This document shows, one piece after another, positions 1 to 56,372 of a DNA stretch of 64,000 nt (the first letter of the stretch is position 1; every line of letters begins with the position of its first letter). Source of the DNA: Cristatella mucedo. Its lineage: Eukaryota > Bryozoa > Phylactolaemata > Cristatellidae. The translations under genes were made by a program, and so were the position numbers. Below the pieces are notes generated by a model, which made no database searches, was not told the DNA's origin, and saw nothing but the letters and a program-made list of their open reading frames with translations. Location of the stretch: the NCBI GenBank assembly GCA_009760855.2, contig WPIO01000087.1:146501-210500 (forward strand). Direction: 5' to 3'.

Positions 1-330
1 AGCTAATCTATCAGCCCCGCTATCAGTCCACGGGCAGAAGAGCGTGTGTAAATGTACTCATTTGCATTGTACCACTTACTATATTTGCTCGTTGACACTT
101 GGCACCTTACCACTCACCATTTAAGATAGGCATTCATAGATAGGCAGCAAAGGCACTGTACTTGTTACCAGTAACCATGTTATCTTGCCTCCTTCACAGC
201 AAAGTGTAAACTTATGCATAGAAAGAAATGGGCTTACTGAAACACAAATGTTCTATTCCAATTATCGTTATCAAAAGTAAGCACATCATCACTATAAGCT
301 AATTTATTAGCCCTATGAGCAGCCCATCAT

Positions 331-475
331 CAGCTAATTTGGTCTAGCGGTTAAGGTGCTGGCCCCGACCAAGGTCTGACTGAGGTCGTGGCTCGAGCCC
401 CGAGGCATATGTGAAGCGCCTGAATAGAGACTAAGTTCTCTTGGGGCGCTATATAAATGAATTATATATATATAT
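331..475 (+). mobile_element. SINE-A copy (tRNA-derived)
   Basis: A tRNA-like head (ggtctagcggttaaggtgct, then a B-box-like ctcgagcccc) is followed by the tail gaagcgcctgaatagagact and ggggcgctatataaatgaat, ending in TA repeats. Other copies of the family lie at 7280, 13165, 18151, 27798 and 50363. The tail is a hairpin shared with the LINE-A 3' end. Confidence 0.85.
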
Positions 476-540
476 CCAATTTTTGGCCTTATATTCGGCG
501 CTGCAGTGCGAGCACAGCAGCACCGGCTAGTTGAGGTGCA

Positions 541-903
541 TTGGCGATAACGACACACTGTAAGCTTTAGCTCTGCAGGTCCTAGACTGTGGAACTCGCT
601 TCCACAATTCTTACGAAATGACAACTACTCTCCTACTGCCGACTATGGCTCATCCTTTTCAGCGGTCCTGAGCTGCTACCTCCATGCTAATCACTACCTC
701 AACTGCTCTCCTGACTCTGCTATGCTTTCCACTTTTTCTTTGTTGCGTGAGACGAAGTCTGTTGGCTACCGAATGCGTACCGAAAGCTGCTTAGGCAGTG
801 AGTGCACTATGCAAAACTCTCCTGCGTAACACCCACATGATCTTTGTGGCTTTGTGGACTTGAGGACTTTGTGGACAGACAGAGATACATTTCATTACGT
901 TAC
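541..903 (+). mobile_element. LINE-B 3' fragment
   Basis: Matches the other LINE-B copies from aagctttagctctgcaggtc through the block gttggctaccgaatgcgtac to the terminal acatttcattacgttac. It encodes only the C-terminal end of the reverse transcriptase ORF plus the 3' UTR. It is 5'-truncated, like most non-LTR insertions. Confidence 0.85.
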
Positions 904-2377
904 GCTGCTGCCACCTAGGCCCGGAGAGACAGCGATATGTAGCCCTAACCTTTGGAGCTGCCCACCAGCATGAGAGGAAAAGAGGGGACAGTCACCACGT
1001 GCAGCTGCAGGTAGAAAACCTGAGGTCAATACACTACTGGCTGCTGCTCTCTGTACATTTTGCCTGCACGCATGCACACACACACACTGCTAGCAGAGTC
1101 TTGCTGGGCTAACGTCTTGGCTTCTTCCAAGCTTTTACCGTCTGCTTGACTGCTTGATTCATTTGTCGCAATGAGACCAATGGCAGCTGCAGCTCGAGAG
1201 TAAGCAAGCGACTGCAAATAACTGCTTGCTGCACAGGCGCTACCACCAGGGGGGGTGAGCCACCACCCGGCGGTTGTGACAGCTATATGTACGCAATCTA
1301 GTGTGATTAACAAGCCGGAAACGTCATTCGTGACAGCTGCGCAGCAGCAAAAAATTCGGTACTCGGCTGACGGAGGTGTGGCAGCAAGCCAAGTATAGAC
1401 TGGGTGTGCACGTGAAGTGAAGCCATGTCAGCAGTTCTAGCTGCCCGAATAGATGCACCTCAATAAGTTGCCTGGTCCCGAATGAGTCTTATAGCAGATG
1501 TGGCTCTCTTGTAGCCGACTAAAGTAGGAGAAAATAGTTAAACCTCGGCGCACCACACTGGCAATAACAAGCATGAACAGTGACTCGCCCAACATGGATC
1601 CGGATTCGCTCCAAGCATGCAAGCTGAGATTCGCGGCAGCCGATCTCCAGTTACTCGGTGTGTCGAGAAAGAGCTGGGTACTTGACCATTGACCTTGACC
1701 ATACTTGATACTTGGTACTTGACCTGGTACTTGACCATTCGTTTCCAGATTCATTAAGGGGAGGGGGCAGGCAGAGAGCAATGTGGGCAGGGAACGTTTG
1801 AGCACATGGCATGACGTAGCTTTGATCGCCTGCCGTCACAAGAGCTCGAGCTAGCCATACACACGCTAGGCTGGCAATACACACACTGGGCAGGCCATTC
1901 ACACACTTCACCCAGACACACTACAGCAAACGAAAGTTCGAACGGCCTCGATTTCGTTTGCCGACGGCACCGCCAGCATGCTTCACAGCACTGGCTGGCC
2001 CAACAAAGGTTCACGACTGACCAATAGTTTCCGTCACGAAAGTTACTTGCACCGATTGACAAGAAGCTTGATGCAAGTCATACCGGAGGCCAAATGGCCG
2101 ACAGTCGGTTGGACGAGCGCGGCAACTCAGAAAAGAAAGTCAATGACTGGAGACACTCAAATTACTGCAGAAGTCACAAAAGCAACAACTTGAACCTGTC
2201 GAGGTCAGAAAGGGGCCGGGAGCCAGCACCCCATAACTGCATCCTGCCATAACTGCAGCCTGTTCTACTGCTTTGCAAAAGAGAAAACCCTACCACGAGC
2301 TAGCCAATTAAAAAATAATAATACAATGGTGGGCAACCAGGGTGAACTTAATCTGTTTATAGACTTGAGCTCTTTAT
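904..2377. other. Unassigned region left of EIF2D exon 13
   Basis: No supported gene. It is mixed sequence with short open frames that match nothing I recognise. A small cluster of near-repeats of acttggtacttgacc lies at 1676-1740. The missing EIF2D SUI1 exon was searched for here on the minus strand and not recognised. Confidence 0.4.
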
Positions 2378-2774
2378 AAACTCTGCAGCTAGGCTTGTCT
2401 GTCGTGAGGGGCGTAGTTGCCACATCACGCCACTTCTTGCCGACCTTCACTGGCTCCCAGTCAAGCAGCGCATCGACTTCAAAGGTTTCGTCACTCACTT
2501 TCGGGCCCCTTCATTCTCTGGCTCCAGCCTACCTATCAGATCTTCTCCCCCCCCCCACCAGGTTAAGCATCGTTCCACTTGCTTTTCGGAATCCAACTGT
2601 TTAACCATACCTCGAATAAACCTCAAATTCCCTAACCATGTTATTCTTGTTATTTATTGAGCATGCTACCACTAACCATTCGATGGTGCTTTGCTTGAAG
2701 CAACTGTAAAGCACCAAGAAAGAGATTGAACTCTCTTAGCGCACTATAAAAAATGTATTATTATTATTATTATA
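2378..2774 (+). mobile_element. LINE-A 3' fragment
   Basis: Encodes the characteristic C-terminal RT block (LHSLAPAYLSDLLPPPTRLS, then FRNPTV), then the 3' UTR and hairpin tail (agcaccaagaaagagattga, ctctcttagcgc) and an (ATT)n end. It is 5'-truncated and internally shortened. Confidence 0.85.
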
Positions 2775-2827
2775 AAACCTGCAAGTAGTGACTTAGACTG
2801 GATGTCACAAATGCATAAACCAACTTT

Positions 2828-3265
2828 ATAATAATAATAATAATAATATTGCACTTGATAAAGCGCCCTCAGAGAACTTAATCTCTTTCTAGGCGCTTTA
2901 CATTTGCTGCAAAGTGATACGCAATAGAATAGTAAGTAAAATCATGCTTGAAAAACAAACAAAATGAATAACATGGTTAGGGAATTTGAGGAATTTGACG
3001 CAACTTTAACATATGTATGCCGGTCTATTAAAGTGGGCCCAAATTTTTGCAATGTTAATTTGCTGGGAGTAGGCAAACTTCACTGTGGAGCTGAAGTGAT
3101 CGTCTAGAGAGACGTCAATTTGGAAGAAGATACCTAGATGCTGTGCAGATGCTTTGGCAGATATGCTGACATGACAGATTGTGAGAGTAGGGTTTCCGGT
3201 CCCTTTGCAGCAAATGTAAAGCGCCTAGAAAGAGATTGAGTTCTCTGAGAGCGCTTTATCAAGTG

Positions 3266-3301
<36 letters not shown>

Positions 3302-3360
3302 TAGGTCACATTACGTTTGCCCAGAACTAGAAGGCTTGTTTTGTCGTCAATCATTATGCA
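2828..3360 (-). mobile_element. LINE-A 3' fragment interrupted by another LINE-A
   Basis: Read on the minus strand it runs from a DDKTNLL-like peptide near 3340 through SLDDH to the hairpin tail and an (ATT)n end at 2828. The reading is split at 3199-3300 by a plus-strand LINE-A 3' end, so two insertions of one family are nested in opposite orientation. Confidence 0.8.
3199..3300 (+). mobile_element. LINE-A 3' tail nested in LINE-A
   Basis: Starts ccctttgcagcaaatgtaaa, has the hairpin gcgcctagaaagagattgag to ctctgagagcgcttt, and ends in ten ATT units. It sits inside the minus-strand copy at 2828-3360. Confidence 0.8.
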
Positions 3361-3512
3361 AACGTGTGTTGCCACCCACGTGATAACTTCAGCAGTATGT
3401 GCAGCAAGCAAGTTGAGGTTTGACAAGCTGCTGTAAGGCTGGGCGGAATTAAACCAGATCTAGCTGGCGTACAAGCAGCATGAGCTGACGCATCCGAGCT
3501 CCCCCGACGCAC

Positions 3513-25890
<22,378 letters not shown>

Positions 25891-26169
25891 TTTTGTCGAG
25901 TACCATTAATTTCCAGCAGTCAACCATAATAATACATTCAAATGGATTCGCTGTTGAGCAGTTCCGGGCCGTTGCTGCAAGTAATAGATACAGAGCCCCG
26001 TACTACATCCTTTGAGATTCGTGTGCTGTTAATACCAAAACCATCAATTAATGAGCTTCTTTTTATTCTGAATATTAAAAAAATAATTTTATTATATAAA
26101 CCCTACAGTTTTCTACATAGTGGGACCGACAGGCACTTCGGTTGCAGTGTGTACGTGGGGGGAACAAAA

Positions 26170-26345
26170 AAGGCAAGCCGAGCAGAAATCGGCTGCCTGA
26201 AGCTCCAATCTCGATTGCATACTACACTAATTGGACTTTAGAGTATGCTTACGTAATTTTGCGCAATTGTACTTTTTCTTCTTTATGTAAATTAACTTCA
26301 ATTGAATGGGTCACAACTGCAATCCACCGGATAACTTGTAACCAG
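26170..26345 (+). repeat. Isolated unit of the ~170-bp degenerate repeat
   Basis: Shares gaagctccaatctcgattgc, caattgaatgggtcacaac and gcaatccaccggataac with the array at 27960-30250. It lies just upstream of the EIF2D start codon in gene direction. Confidence 0.6.
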
Positions 26346-26518
26346 TTGCGGTACAAGGAGAGGGCAGTAAAGGCATTTGCCCCACCCACCCTCTTCAGCC
26401 GGCCAACCATCTACTGGGGCGCCGCCTACTGCAACGCCCCCAACCGTCTCCAGAGACAAAATTGTGGCTATTGGCCCTTTGATTAGCTACCTATCGCCGA
26501 GTCCGTGTCGAATAAACG

Positions 26519-26712
26519 CTATGATTGGGCATGCTGCCACTAACCACATTCCCATGCTGACCCTGTGCATGTCACCTCTTGCCATGTTATGCTTGTTGTC
26601 ATTGAGCGTGCTACCACCAACCATTCGATCGTGCTTCCTTTTCAGCCAACGGTAATCGCCTAGAATGAGATTGAGTTCTCCGAGGGCACTATAACAAACG
26701 ATTATTATTATT
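26519..26712 (+). mobile_element. LINE-A 3' tail
   Basis: UTR words ccatgctgaccctgtgcatg, ccattcgatcgtgcttcc and a hairpin remnant tcgcctagaatgagattgag, ending ttattattatt. Confidence 0.82.
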
Positions 26713-27099
26713 AATTCACGATGTTGCTTTTCATTAATTTCTGGTCTAGCCCAACCTACTACGTGAATCCTGCGAGTGCTTCCCCCTGCCTACAAATTTT
26801 TCGGGTCTTGCCACCTCTAGATGAAAATCGTTATCACCACTGACTAAGACCATACAGACGCCATAGCTTGCATGAGCTTATCATAAGGACGACTGGCTTG
26901 ATTGCCCTGTGCGGAAGGCGGATAGGCGGAACTGACTTCTTTTTTCGGCTAGCTACAACCTTAGCCCTCACCCTACGCTGCTGACGAGGAGGAAACAGAA
27001 AGTCACATGGGTCAAACAGACTGTTAAACCCAGCTACTGCAGCAGCAGAACTCAGTGGGCTGAGTAAAACCGCAGATAGCATAAAACCCTTTCTTGCCT

Positions 27100-27390
27100 G
27101 ATTCGTGGCGATAGTAAAGTTAAAAAAATACCACAATCCACTGCGATACAATCTAATAATTCAAAAATAAACCGAAAATTTGTGTCACGAAACTTAAATT
27201 TTGAGTGACTATTGTAGAATACCATCGGTTGTATGTGCTGAATTGCAAGCAATTGAGATAACGCTTTTATATGCAAATAGGCTGCAAAGATAGATGGCTG
27301 TACCGCAATCCGCTTTAAACCGTCCCCAAACCTCAAAAGTTGGTTTCGCTACGCTTTAACTAGTTTAGAGTATAAAAATACACTGTATTT
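27100..27390 (+). repeat. ~170-bp degenerate repeat units
   Basis: Contains accacaatccactgcgatac, aaccgaaaatttgtgtcacg and ccgcaatccgctttaaaccg, matching unit words of the main array. It is separated from that array by a LINE-A tail and a SINE-A. Confidence 0.6.
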
Positions 27391-27394
27391 TATT

Positions 27395-27690
27395 AATAGT
27401 AAGAATAATAACAATGCGCTTGATAAAGCGCCCTCAGAGCACTCAATCTCTCTCTAGGCGCTTTACATTTGCTGCACAATGAAATGCAATTGAATGGTGA
27501 GTAAGATCATGCTTGATAAATAAACAAAATTATTAACATAGGGGTGACATGCACAGGGTCAGCATGCAAATGTGGTTAGTGGCAGCATGCAGTGTCAGCA
27601 CGCATAAGCACGTGAAGGACAAATCACAGGGACCCACTAAATGCTGTCCTAAATAATTGTTTTTAAGTTCTTTAATGTGTTTTTAAGTTC
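27395..27690 (-). mobile_element. LINE-A 3' tail
   Basis: Inverted tail gcgcttgataaagcgccctc, ctctctaggcgctttacatt and UTR words gacatgcacagggtcagcat; inserted in the degenerate repeat region. The end shows a small duplication of gtttttaagttcttt. Confidence 0.85.
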
Positions 27691-27797
27691 TTTGAGCTCA
27701 CCCTCAAGATTTCGCGTCATTCTGTTCCAGCTTTCGAACGAAGTCTAGTGACATAGATTGCAGCGGCTCAGGCCTATAACACAACCCAATGCATGCC

Positions 27798-27945
27798 GAG
27801 CTGGTTTGGCCTAGTGGTTGAGGTGCTCGCCCCGACCAAGGTCTGACTGAGGTCGTGGGCTCGAGCCCCGAGGCATATGTGAAGCGCCTGAATAGAGATT
27901 AAGTTCTCTTGTGGCGCTATATAAATGAATTATATATATTCTATC
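27798..27945 (+). mobile_element. SINE-A copy, well preserved
   Basis: Gctggtttggcctagtggtt, ggtcgtgggctcgagccccg, then gaagcgcctgaatagagatt and ggcgctatataaatgaatta. This is the best copy for reading the family layout: a tRNA-like head of about 75 bp, then the LINE-A-like hairpin tail. Confidence 0.9.
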
Positions 27946-27959
27946 ACAAGGTGAAATAA

Positions 27960-30250
27960 ATTCAATCCGAAAAGCTTTTCCCCCATTGCATACGGAAGTA
28001 TACTCTGTGAAAAGTGTAATCATAAAATTTCACTTGCATTGACAAGGGCAGTTTCATGCAATTCGCTTCAATCGACTGCAACGGCCTGGTAAATAACGCA
28101 ATCCACTGCATTCCTCCGCAAAATGACTTGTGATAGATTGTGAGGAGCACCAATTTTTTTTAATATCAAAACGCGCTGTGTTAAGCACGCACCCAAGTAA
28201 ATTTACACCAATGCCCATCCGCCCACTCTTGCAATTCCAGCAATCACCCGAAATGGTCCGGGCAAATATCGTAATCCACTCTTATCCACTACCAATCATC
28301 CTCAAATCGTAAACGCGAAACTAAAATTTACATTGCATATAGTTTTAGACTCGGTTTAAAGTGCACCTACACAATTTTCCGTCGCTGCAAAGCGCGTTTC
28401 TAAGACAGACTGCTATCGACTGCAACGGCCTGGTTCCACACCGAAATCTGCTGCAATCGGCCGCACAAAGACCAGAAATCGTATCAAGAAGCTCTAATTT
28501 TGATTTTAAACTACGCTACTCTTTGTTTTCAGTGTACTCTCAGAATTTCATTACAATTGAACATACACACAGTGCATGGCAATTGACTATAATGGCCCGA
28601 GCCAATGCAACAATATATGGCATTCAACTGTAAAACGCCAAGAAATAGGTTTTCCATCGCTCCAATTGTGAATACATTTTACAGGATAATCATGATAAAG
28701 TGCAATCACATGACTTTAGCCCATCGCGCTCGTACAATCTCACACGATGCATGGCATTTGACAGCTATGGCTCTGCCCAAAGCCGCACAACCCACTATAA
28801 ACCTCTGCAACTCGGTCAGAAGTGGGCTGTACGAAGCTAGAATTCCCCTTGCACATTGCTTTCAGTGTGCAACCATTTTTTCTTTCCAGCTATTTTGTAC
28901 GTTAATTGTAGGGAAGTTCGCGGCAAATGACAGCAAACGTCGGGGTTAATACCACATTTCGTCATAAATTGACCAAAAATTAGCTGCACGAAGCTCCGAT
29001 TCTCATTCCGTATAAAATTTCAGTGTTTAAAGTATTTACGCAAATTCTTAAACCCAATACGCACCTTTCATCTGGGGCAATGCATGGTAAACGACGGCAA
29101 TAGTCTGGGTAAAAGAGTTAAGTCTATTACTATACCTCGTAAATCACCCGAAAATGAATGGGCGAAGCTCCATATTTTGTTGCATATTACAGCTCAGTTT
29201 TAAATTGCAATAACATAAGTTGTCTGCATCGCTTGACACTATATCGGTGCACAAGGAGGAAATACTGTGGGTGCACTTTAAACAAAGTGTGCTGCAATAC
29301 ACAATCTCCGAATTTCAAATTTGGTCGTTTTTCGGAGGATTGTAGTGGATGTTGGTATTGGCCCGCAATTGTAGTGAAATCCTGCTAGTAGATAATAAAT
29401 GAAGTAATGTACTATCAAAATGCCATCCTAATTAGAGATCCTAGTTTACGCGTTCTGGCCATTTTTCGTCCGATTGCTGCATGAAGTTGGGCCATTGCAG
29501 TCAATTGCAGTTTATTGCATGAGAATGCTGACGCACAACAGGGTAAACATTTTTGGGTGCACTTTGAACTGAATCTAGTCTTAAATTCAATGCAAATTAA
29601 AGGTGCTTCGTGTGGACGATTTGAGGGTGATTTAAAGTGAATCACAGTGGATGGAGGTATTTGCCAAGGCCACTTTGGGGCAATTGCCTCGAATTGCCCG
29701 AGTCCTCGGATGCAACATTTCTTGAGTTTACGAGGTTGTGCACGCAACACAGTTTGCAATTATATGCTAAGTTAACAGGAGCTTAGTTAAAACATACATT
29801 TTACGTTTGCCATTTTCAAGTGTATTGTTATGTAATAAAACAAAGCTTCTTACACAGGGGTTCTTTCATTTAGCAGTGTAATGGAGTGAATTTCGATATT
29901 GGCCTGGGCGGCTGCCATCTATTTCAGTAGACTTCGCGAGAACGCATTAGTGGAATGGCCAGAAACTTTAAGGGCTCGCTTTAAATTTAGCCTAGTTTTA
30001 TATTCACAACTTGTTAAGAGTTTTCGCAGCCGATTTGTCGTGGATTTAAGGCGGCCTGAAGCGAACTGCGGTACAGGCCTCCGTTTTTGCAGCCTATTTG
30101 TACGAGTGTGCCAGCACACAATGACGTGAAATTTGGTTGGGCACATACAATCGAAGGTGCACTACGATGTTGACTCGAAATTGGTGCTCGGCAACGCCAA
30201 CGTCCTTTCGATTTTAGGCTAACGAGATTGGATTGTGGAAATTCGTCTAA
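27960..30250. repeat. Degenerate tandem array, period about 170 bp, with inversion
   Basis: A recurring motif of the form acgaagctccaattctgatt marks unit starts near 28142, 28488, 28655, 28835, 28993 and 29164 (spacing about 158-180, or twice that). Other unit words are tcgactgcaacggcctggt, aatcacccgaaaatg and gcaatccactgc. From about 29,400 the words appear reverse-complemented (for example ggtgcttcgtgtggacgatt and gtgaatcacagtggatgg), so the array changes orientation. No gene is supported inside. Confidence 0.65.
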
Positions 30251-30609
30251 CTCCTTCTAGGCCATCTGGTGCTTAGCTAGCTACCGGCCTCCACACTCAT
30301 ATTTGTACTTCAGTCTGCTGCTGCACTAGCTGAGGTTCAAAGGGCAAAGGGTTCGATTCAGTGTGGCTTCTTTTTGATCTCCATAGCTGGCGGGAGCCTT
30401 TTGGGTGTGACTTTCACTCGTCTCACTGCCCAAGCCTCAGCCGGTGTTTTCAAACGTTCAGCCCTCCACAACGAGCCTGCCATGTCGCAAGCACCTTGCA
30501 TCTGGGATCGAGGCAGTCACACGACTATGCCGAATTCATGGAGCGTTGCCACCTCGAGATGACACCCATAACTGAGATACACCGGCAGACCCATCAAGGT
30601 AAATGTCGG

Positions 30610-30850
30610 TGTTGTGTGTTTGTGCGGGCCACGGATCAAGACGGCTCAAGCAGATGCGTTTATTTCGGAGACGCCGAACCGGTCCGAACGGCCAGCAGGC
30701 GGGCATGCAAGCAACAGGGTCGGCTGTCTCGACCGGAAGAGCTCGGTTGGTGGATAAGCCAGGCTGACCCAACATCCTCTCCTCCCAACAGTGGCCGACT
30801 GAGCATCGGTCGGCTGCTAGAGGCTACGTGACACCTTCTAGTAGGAGGCA
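30610..30850 (-). repeat. LTR, downstream copy
   Basis: Starts TGTTGTGTGTTTGTGC on the plus strand. It is diverged from the right copy by substitutions and small indels, so the insertion is not recent. Exact ends are uncertain. Confidence 0.65.
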
Positions 30851-31049
30851 CACCAAACCACGGCCTTTGGTGACCAGCTGGATGAGTAGGCCACCAGCTT
30901 TAAGCCACTGCTGTGGCATAGGCAGCACCCTTCTCCCACAACCAGGGATTGGGCTCGTGCCTCCTCCCTCTGCCGCACGGGTTTCGGCAGTCTCCCCGCC
31001 TTGGCGGCTGCTTCTACATCGCCGGCTCTTCCTATTAAATAATAAATAA

Positions 31050-31219
31050 ATGCTAGCTGATTAAGCAGTCTCTTTTTGTGTATCGACAGAAGAGCCTATA
31101 CGGCTATCATCACAGCTTGCAGTGGCTATAAAGGGTCGCCCACCACAGGATACGAACCCACGACCTCGGGACCTCGGTCGTGAAAGCAACCGCCTTACCT
31201 AGTGTGCCATCACGGCTCT
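31050..31219 (-). mobile_element. SINE-B copy inside the LTR element
   Basis: Inverted: ctgattaagcagtctctttt, gaagagcctatacggctatc, aggatacgaacccacgacct and ccttacctagtgtgccatca. Confidence 0.83.
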
Positions 31220-31640
31220 TGCCAACATAGCAGCTCTGGCAGCACTAGCCGGCGTCGTAGTGGCAGGGCCGACCAGCGTCGTAGTCGCAGCACCGACCGG
31301 AGTAGCAGCGCCTGCCAAATCGCTGAACTCGACCGCTGTCTTCACGGAGAAGTCCATCGTCGGCAGGCAGGCCGTTTTGTAGGCCGCCGCCACCGTCACG
31401 GATACCGTCTCGTGTACTGACATATTCTCGTGTGCAGCCTCGCGGATTGCCGTTTCGCCGACCAGGAACTTCTCTTCCACAGCCTCGCAAACCACCGCCT
31501 GACAGGCCACTACGGTGCAGGCTGCCACAGGTGGCTCATCTGCCGTTGCCACCACTTGGCTCTGGCACCGTCCTGACAGGCACTTGTGGCACTGACACGT
31601 TAGACGGCAGAAAATGTGTCTCGTTACTAGAGCTTATATC
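31220..31640. other. Internal G+C-rich part of the LTR element, function unknown
   Basis: Three frames are open across it, with repeated Thr/Ala/Val codons on the minus strand. It may be non-gag interior or captured sequence. No domain recognised. Confidence 0.35.
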
Positions 31641-31989
31641 AAAGCTCATACAAATGCAACCTGAGCAGGAACATCCACAGCAAATCAAATGTAGCACACA
31701 TCAGGAGGAAGAATCCTCCTGACAAGTGCTACGGGGTGCCATAGCTGGAGTTCCGCCGGTTTACACAAAGCTACCTCAAGCTTTAGCATGGAATAAAACT
31801 TACCCGGAAGGATGCTTATAAGCATTGCCTTTCGTTGGGTCTCCTCTGAATGTTTTTCTCCTCGCACGTGCTCTCAGCAATTGCAACGTAGTCTGCATAC
31901 GTCTGCTCCCCAGAAGCTGACAGAGCTCTCATACTAAATCGAGTCGCCTTCCAAGTAACGTGTTTTTCGGATCCCATTCTCGTCGCCAC

Positions 31990-32240
31990 TGTTATGTTTG
32001 TGCAGGCAGTCGCGGACAGATCAAGACGGCTCAAGCAGATGCCGTTTATTTCAGAGATTCAGAACCAGGCCGCAGGGTACCGCAAGTGGGTCCGCTGTCT
32101 CGACCGGAAGAGTTCGGTGGGTGGATAAGCCAGGCAGACCCAACAGCCGGCAAAATATGCATGCTGTGTTGAGGTTCGTCGAGCGATGCTTTCCATCGTC
32201 GGACACTCAAGTTTGCCTGCCTATGTGACCACTGCACTGA
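31990..32240 (-). repeat. LTR, upstream copy beside the PBS
   Basis: Starts TGTTATGTTTGTGC on the plus strand; the adjacent bases at 31988 and below read as the tRNA primer site on the minus strand. The outer end is estimated. Confidence 0.65.
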
Positions 32241-33432
32241 TAGAGCGATGTGGTGCTCCCAGACACCGCCGAATGGCTGCCAGGTGAATTAGCCAAGCAC
32301 ACTGGTACCACAAAGTACAGGTAGTGCCAAGACGAAGCTGGGCGGAACGGATGTGACGTTAGCTAAGATTTGAATTTTGCAAAGTCAACGCAGGTCACGT
32401 GCCCGAAGGCGAGAGCGTGCTCCAATTAGCCGCATGCCTCCTTGAATAACTACAGCTGCGAGTCTGCTCGATCGTCGTCAATGCCCGCTAGGCTACCGTC
32501 CTGAGCAGCAGTGAGTTAAACTAATTCCTCTCTATCTAATATGCGACTGACACCAGTCGCCATCTAATGTCAGGAAAATATACAAGCTGTACCCTTAATT
32601 TCAGTAGGCGAATTTGACACGTCCGAAAATGCACAGGTCATTCGGGCAACGATGCCTACTTGGTAGCACTTGCTGCCACCGTTCCATCCACTTGCTGAAG
32701 CCACCGCTTACCGAAGCAACTTTCTTGTTGCTTCCTCGACCAGTTTCCTATTGCTGCTTGCTCCTGCACCTGCACACCTGCTGCAGCTCTGCTGTGCATT
32801 GTGCTACCAAGGTCGAAACCCGCCAGCTTGACAAGACAGCATCGTCTGCACTCCGCTACTGGGCAACATTGCACTCGCCAGCGTTGACACTAGCAAAAGT
32901 GAAGCCTAAGTATATTTCAAAAGCAGTAACCCGCTTAATAAACGCCAACCTGGTCGCAACAGAAACGCGACCGAGTCGACGAGGCAGTGAATGAAGGACA
33001 TGTAGCTGCGGCCAAGAAGGCATGCAGACGGCAGCCGCTCATCGGCTCCATGGCTGATGGGGATTCCACGGTGAAGAGCGAACAAACGAAGGCCGAAGGT
33101 ACATCCTGCTGGAGACTTCCCATTTGCTGCTAAGAGCAGGGCAAAGTCCACGTTGCAGCCACTGCCTGCTCTCTTGGCCATGTGTCGCCGGGCGGCCGCA
33201 AGGCAAGTCGAACGAACGATGGATGCATGCAGCAAGAGGATCGGCCACTGAACACGGAATCATTAGGCACCCGGCATGACAAGAGGCCTGGAATACAGTC
33301 TGCCCAAGCTGCGACGTTTTTATTGCTCACGACTTCGAGTGCAGCGACGGGTCACCAAGCTTCGAGCGAACTGGCTTGCGTGTCAGTGGTGATCGCACAT
33401 TGCGGCTCCTCCGTTGAACTGTTCAAGTGCAG
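32241..33432. other. Region downstream of the TRAPPC13 stop
   Basis: Likely TRAPPC13 3' UTR and intergenic sequence. No polyadenylation site can be assigned with confidence; AATAAA on the minus strand was not identified near the stop. Overlapping open frames at 32614-33330 show no family resemblance. Confidence 0.4.

Positions 33433-56372
<22,940 letters not shown>

Larger units (their letters stand above)
30610..32240 (-). mobile_element. Short LTR retroelement (LTR, PBS, gag-like remnant)
   Basis: Two direct repeats of about 240 bp lie at 30610-30850 and 31990-32240. They share gatcaagacggctcaagcag, ctgtctcgaccggaagag and ggtggataagccaggc. Reading on the minus strand, the first bases after the right repeat are a primer-binding-site-like tggcgacgagaatgggatcc, whose complement ends in CCA as a tRNA 3' end would. 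A frame at 32034-31816 then contains VTWKATRFSMRALSASGEQT and YADYVAIAEST, reminiscent of a retroelement gag. The interior is only about 1.1 kb, with no protease, RT or integrase, so it is non-autonomous or deleted. A SINE-B lies inside. Confidence 0.7.

Noticed and set aside
480-567. Possible EIF2D SUI1 exon on the minus strand (CVVIANAPQLAG...)
   Set aside because: Vague likeness to the SUI1 strand and helix, but the right part is LINE-B sequence with a small insertion, the frame stops quickly, and neither donor nor conserved VT start is present.
28142-29190. CRISPR-like array
   Set aside because: The spacing is regular at about 170 bp, but the whole unit is repeated with divergence; there is no short identical repeat with unique spacers, and the genome is animal.
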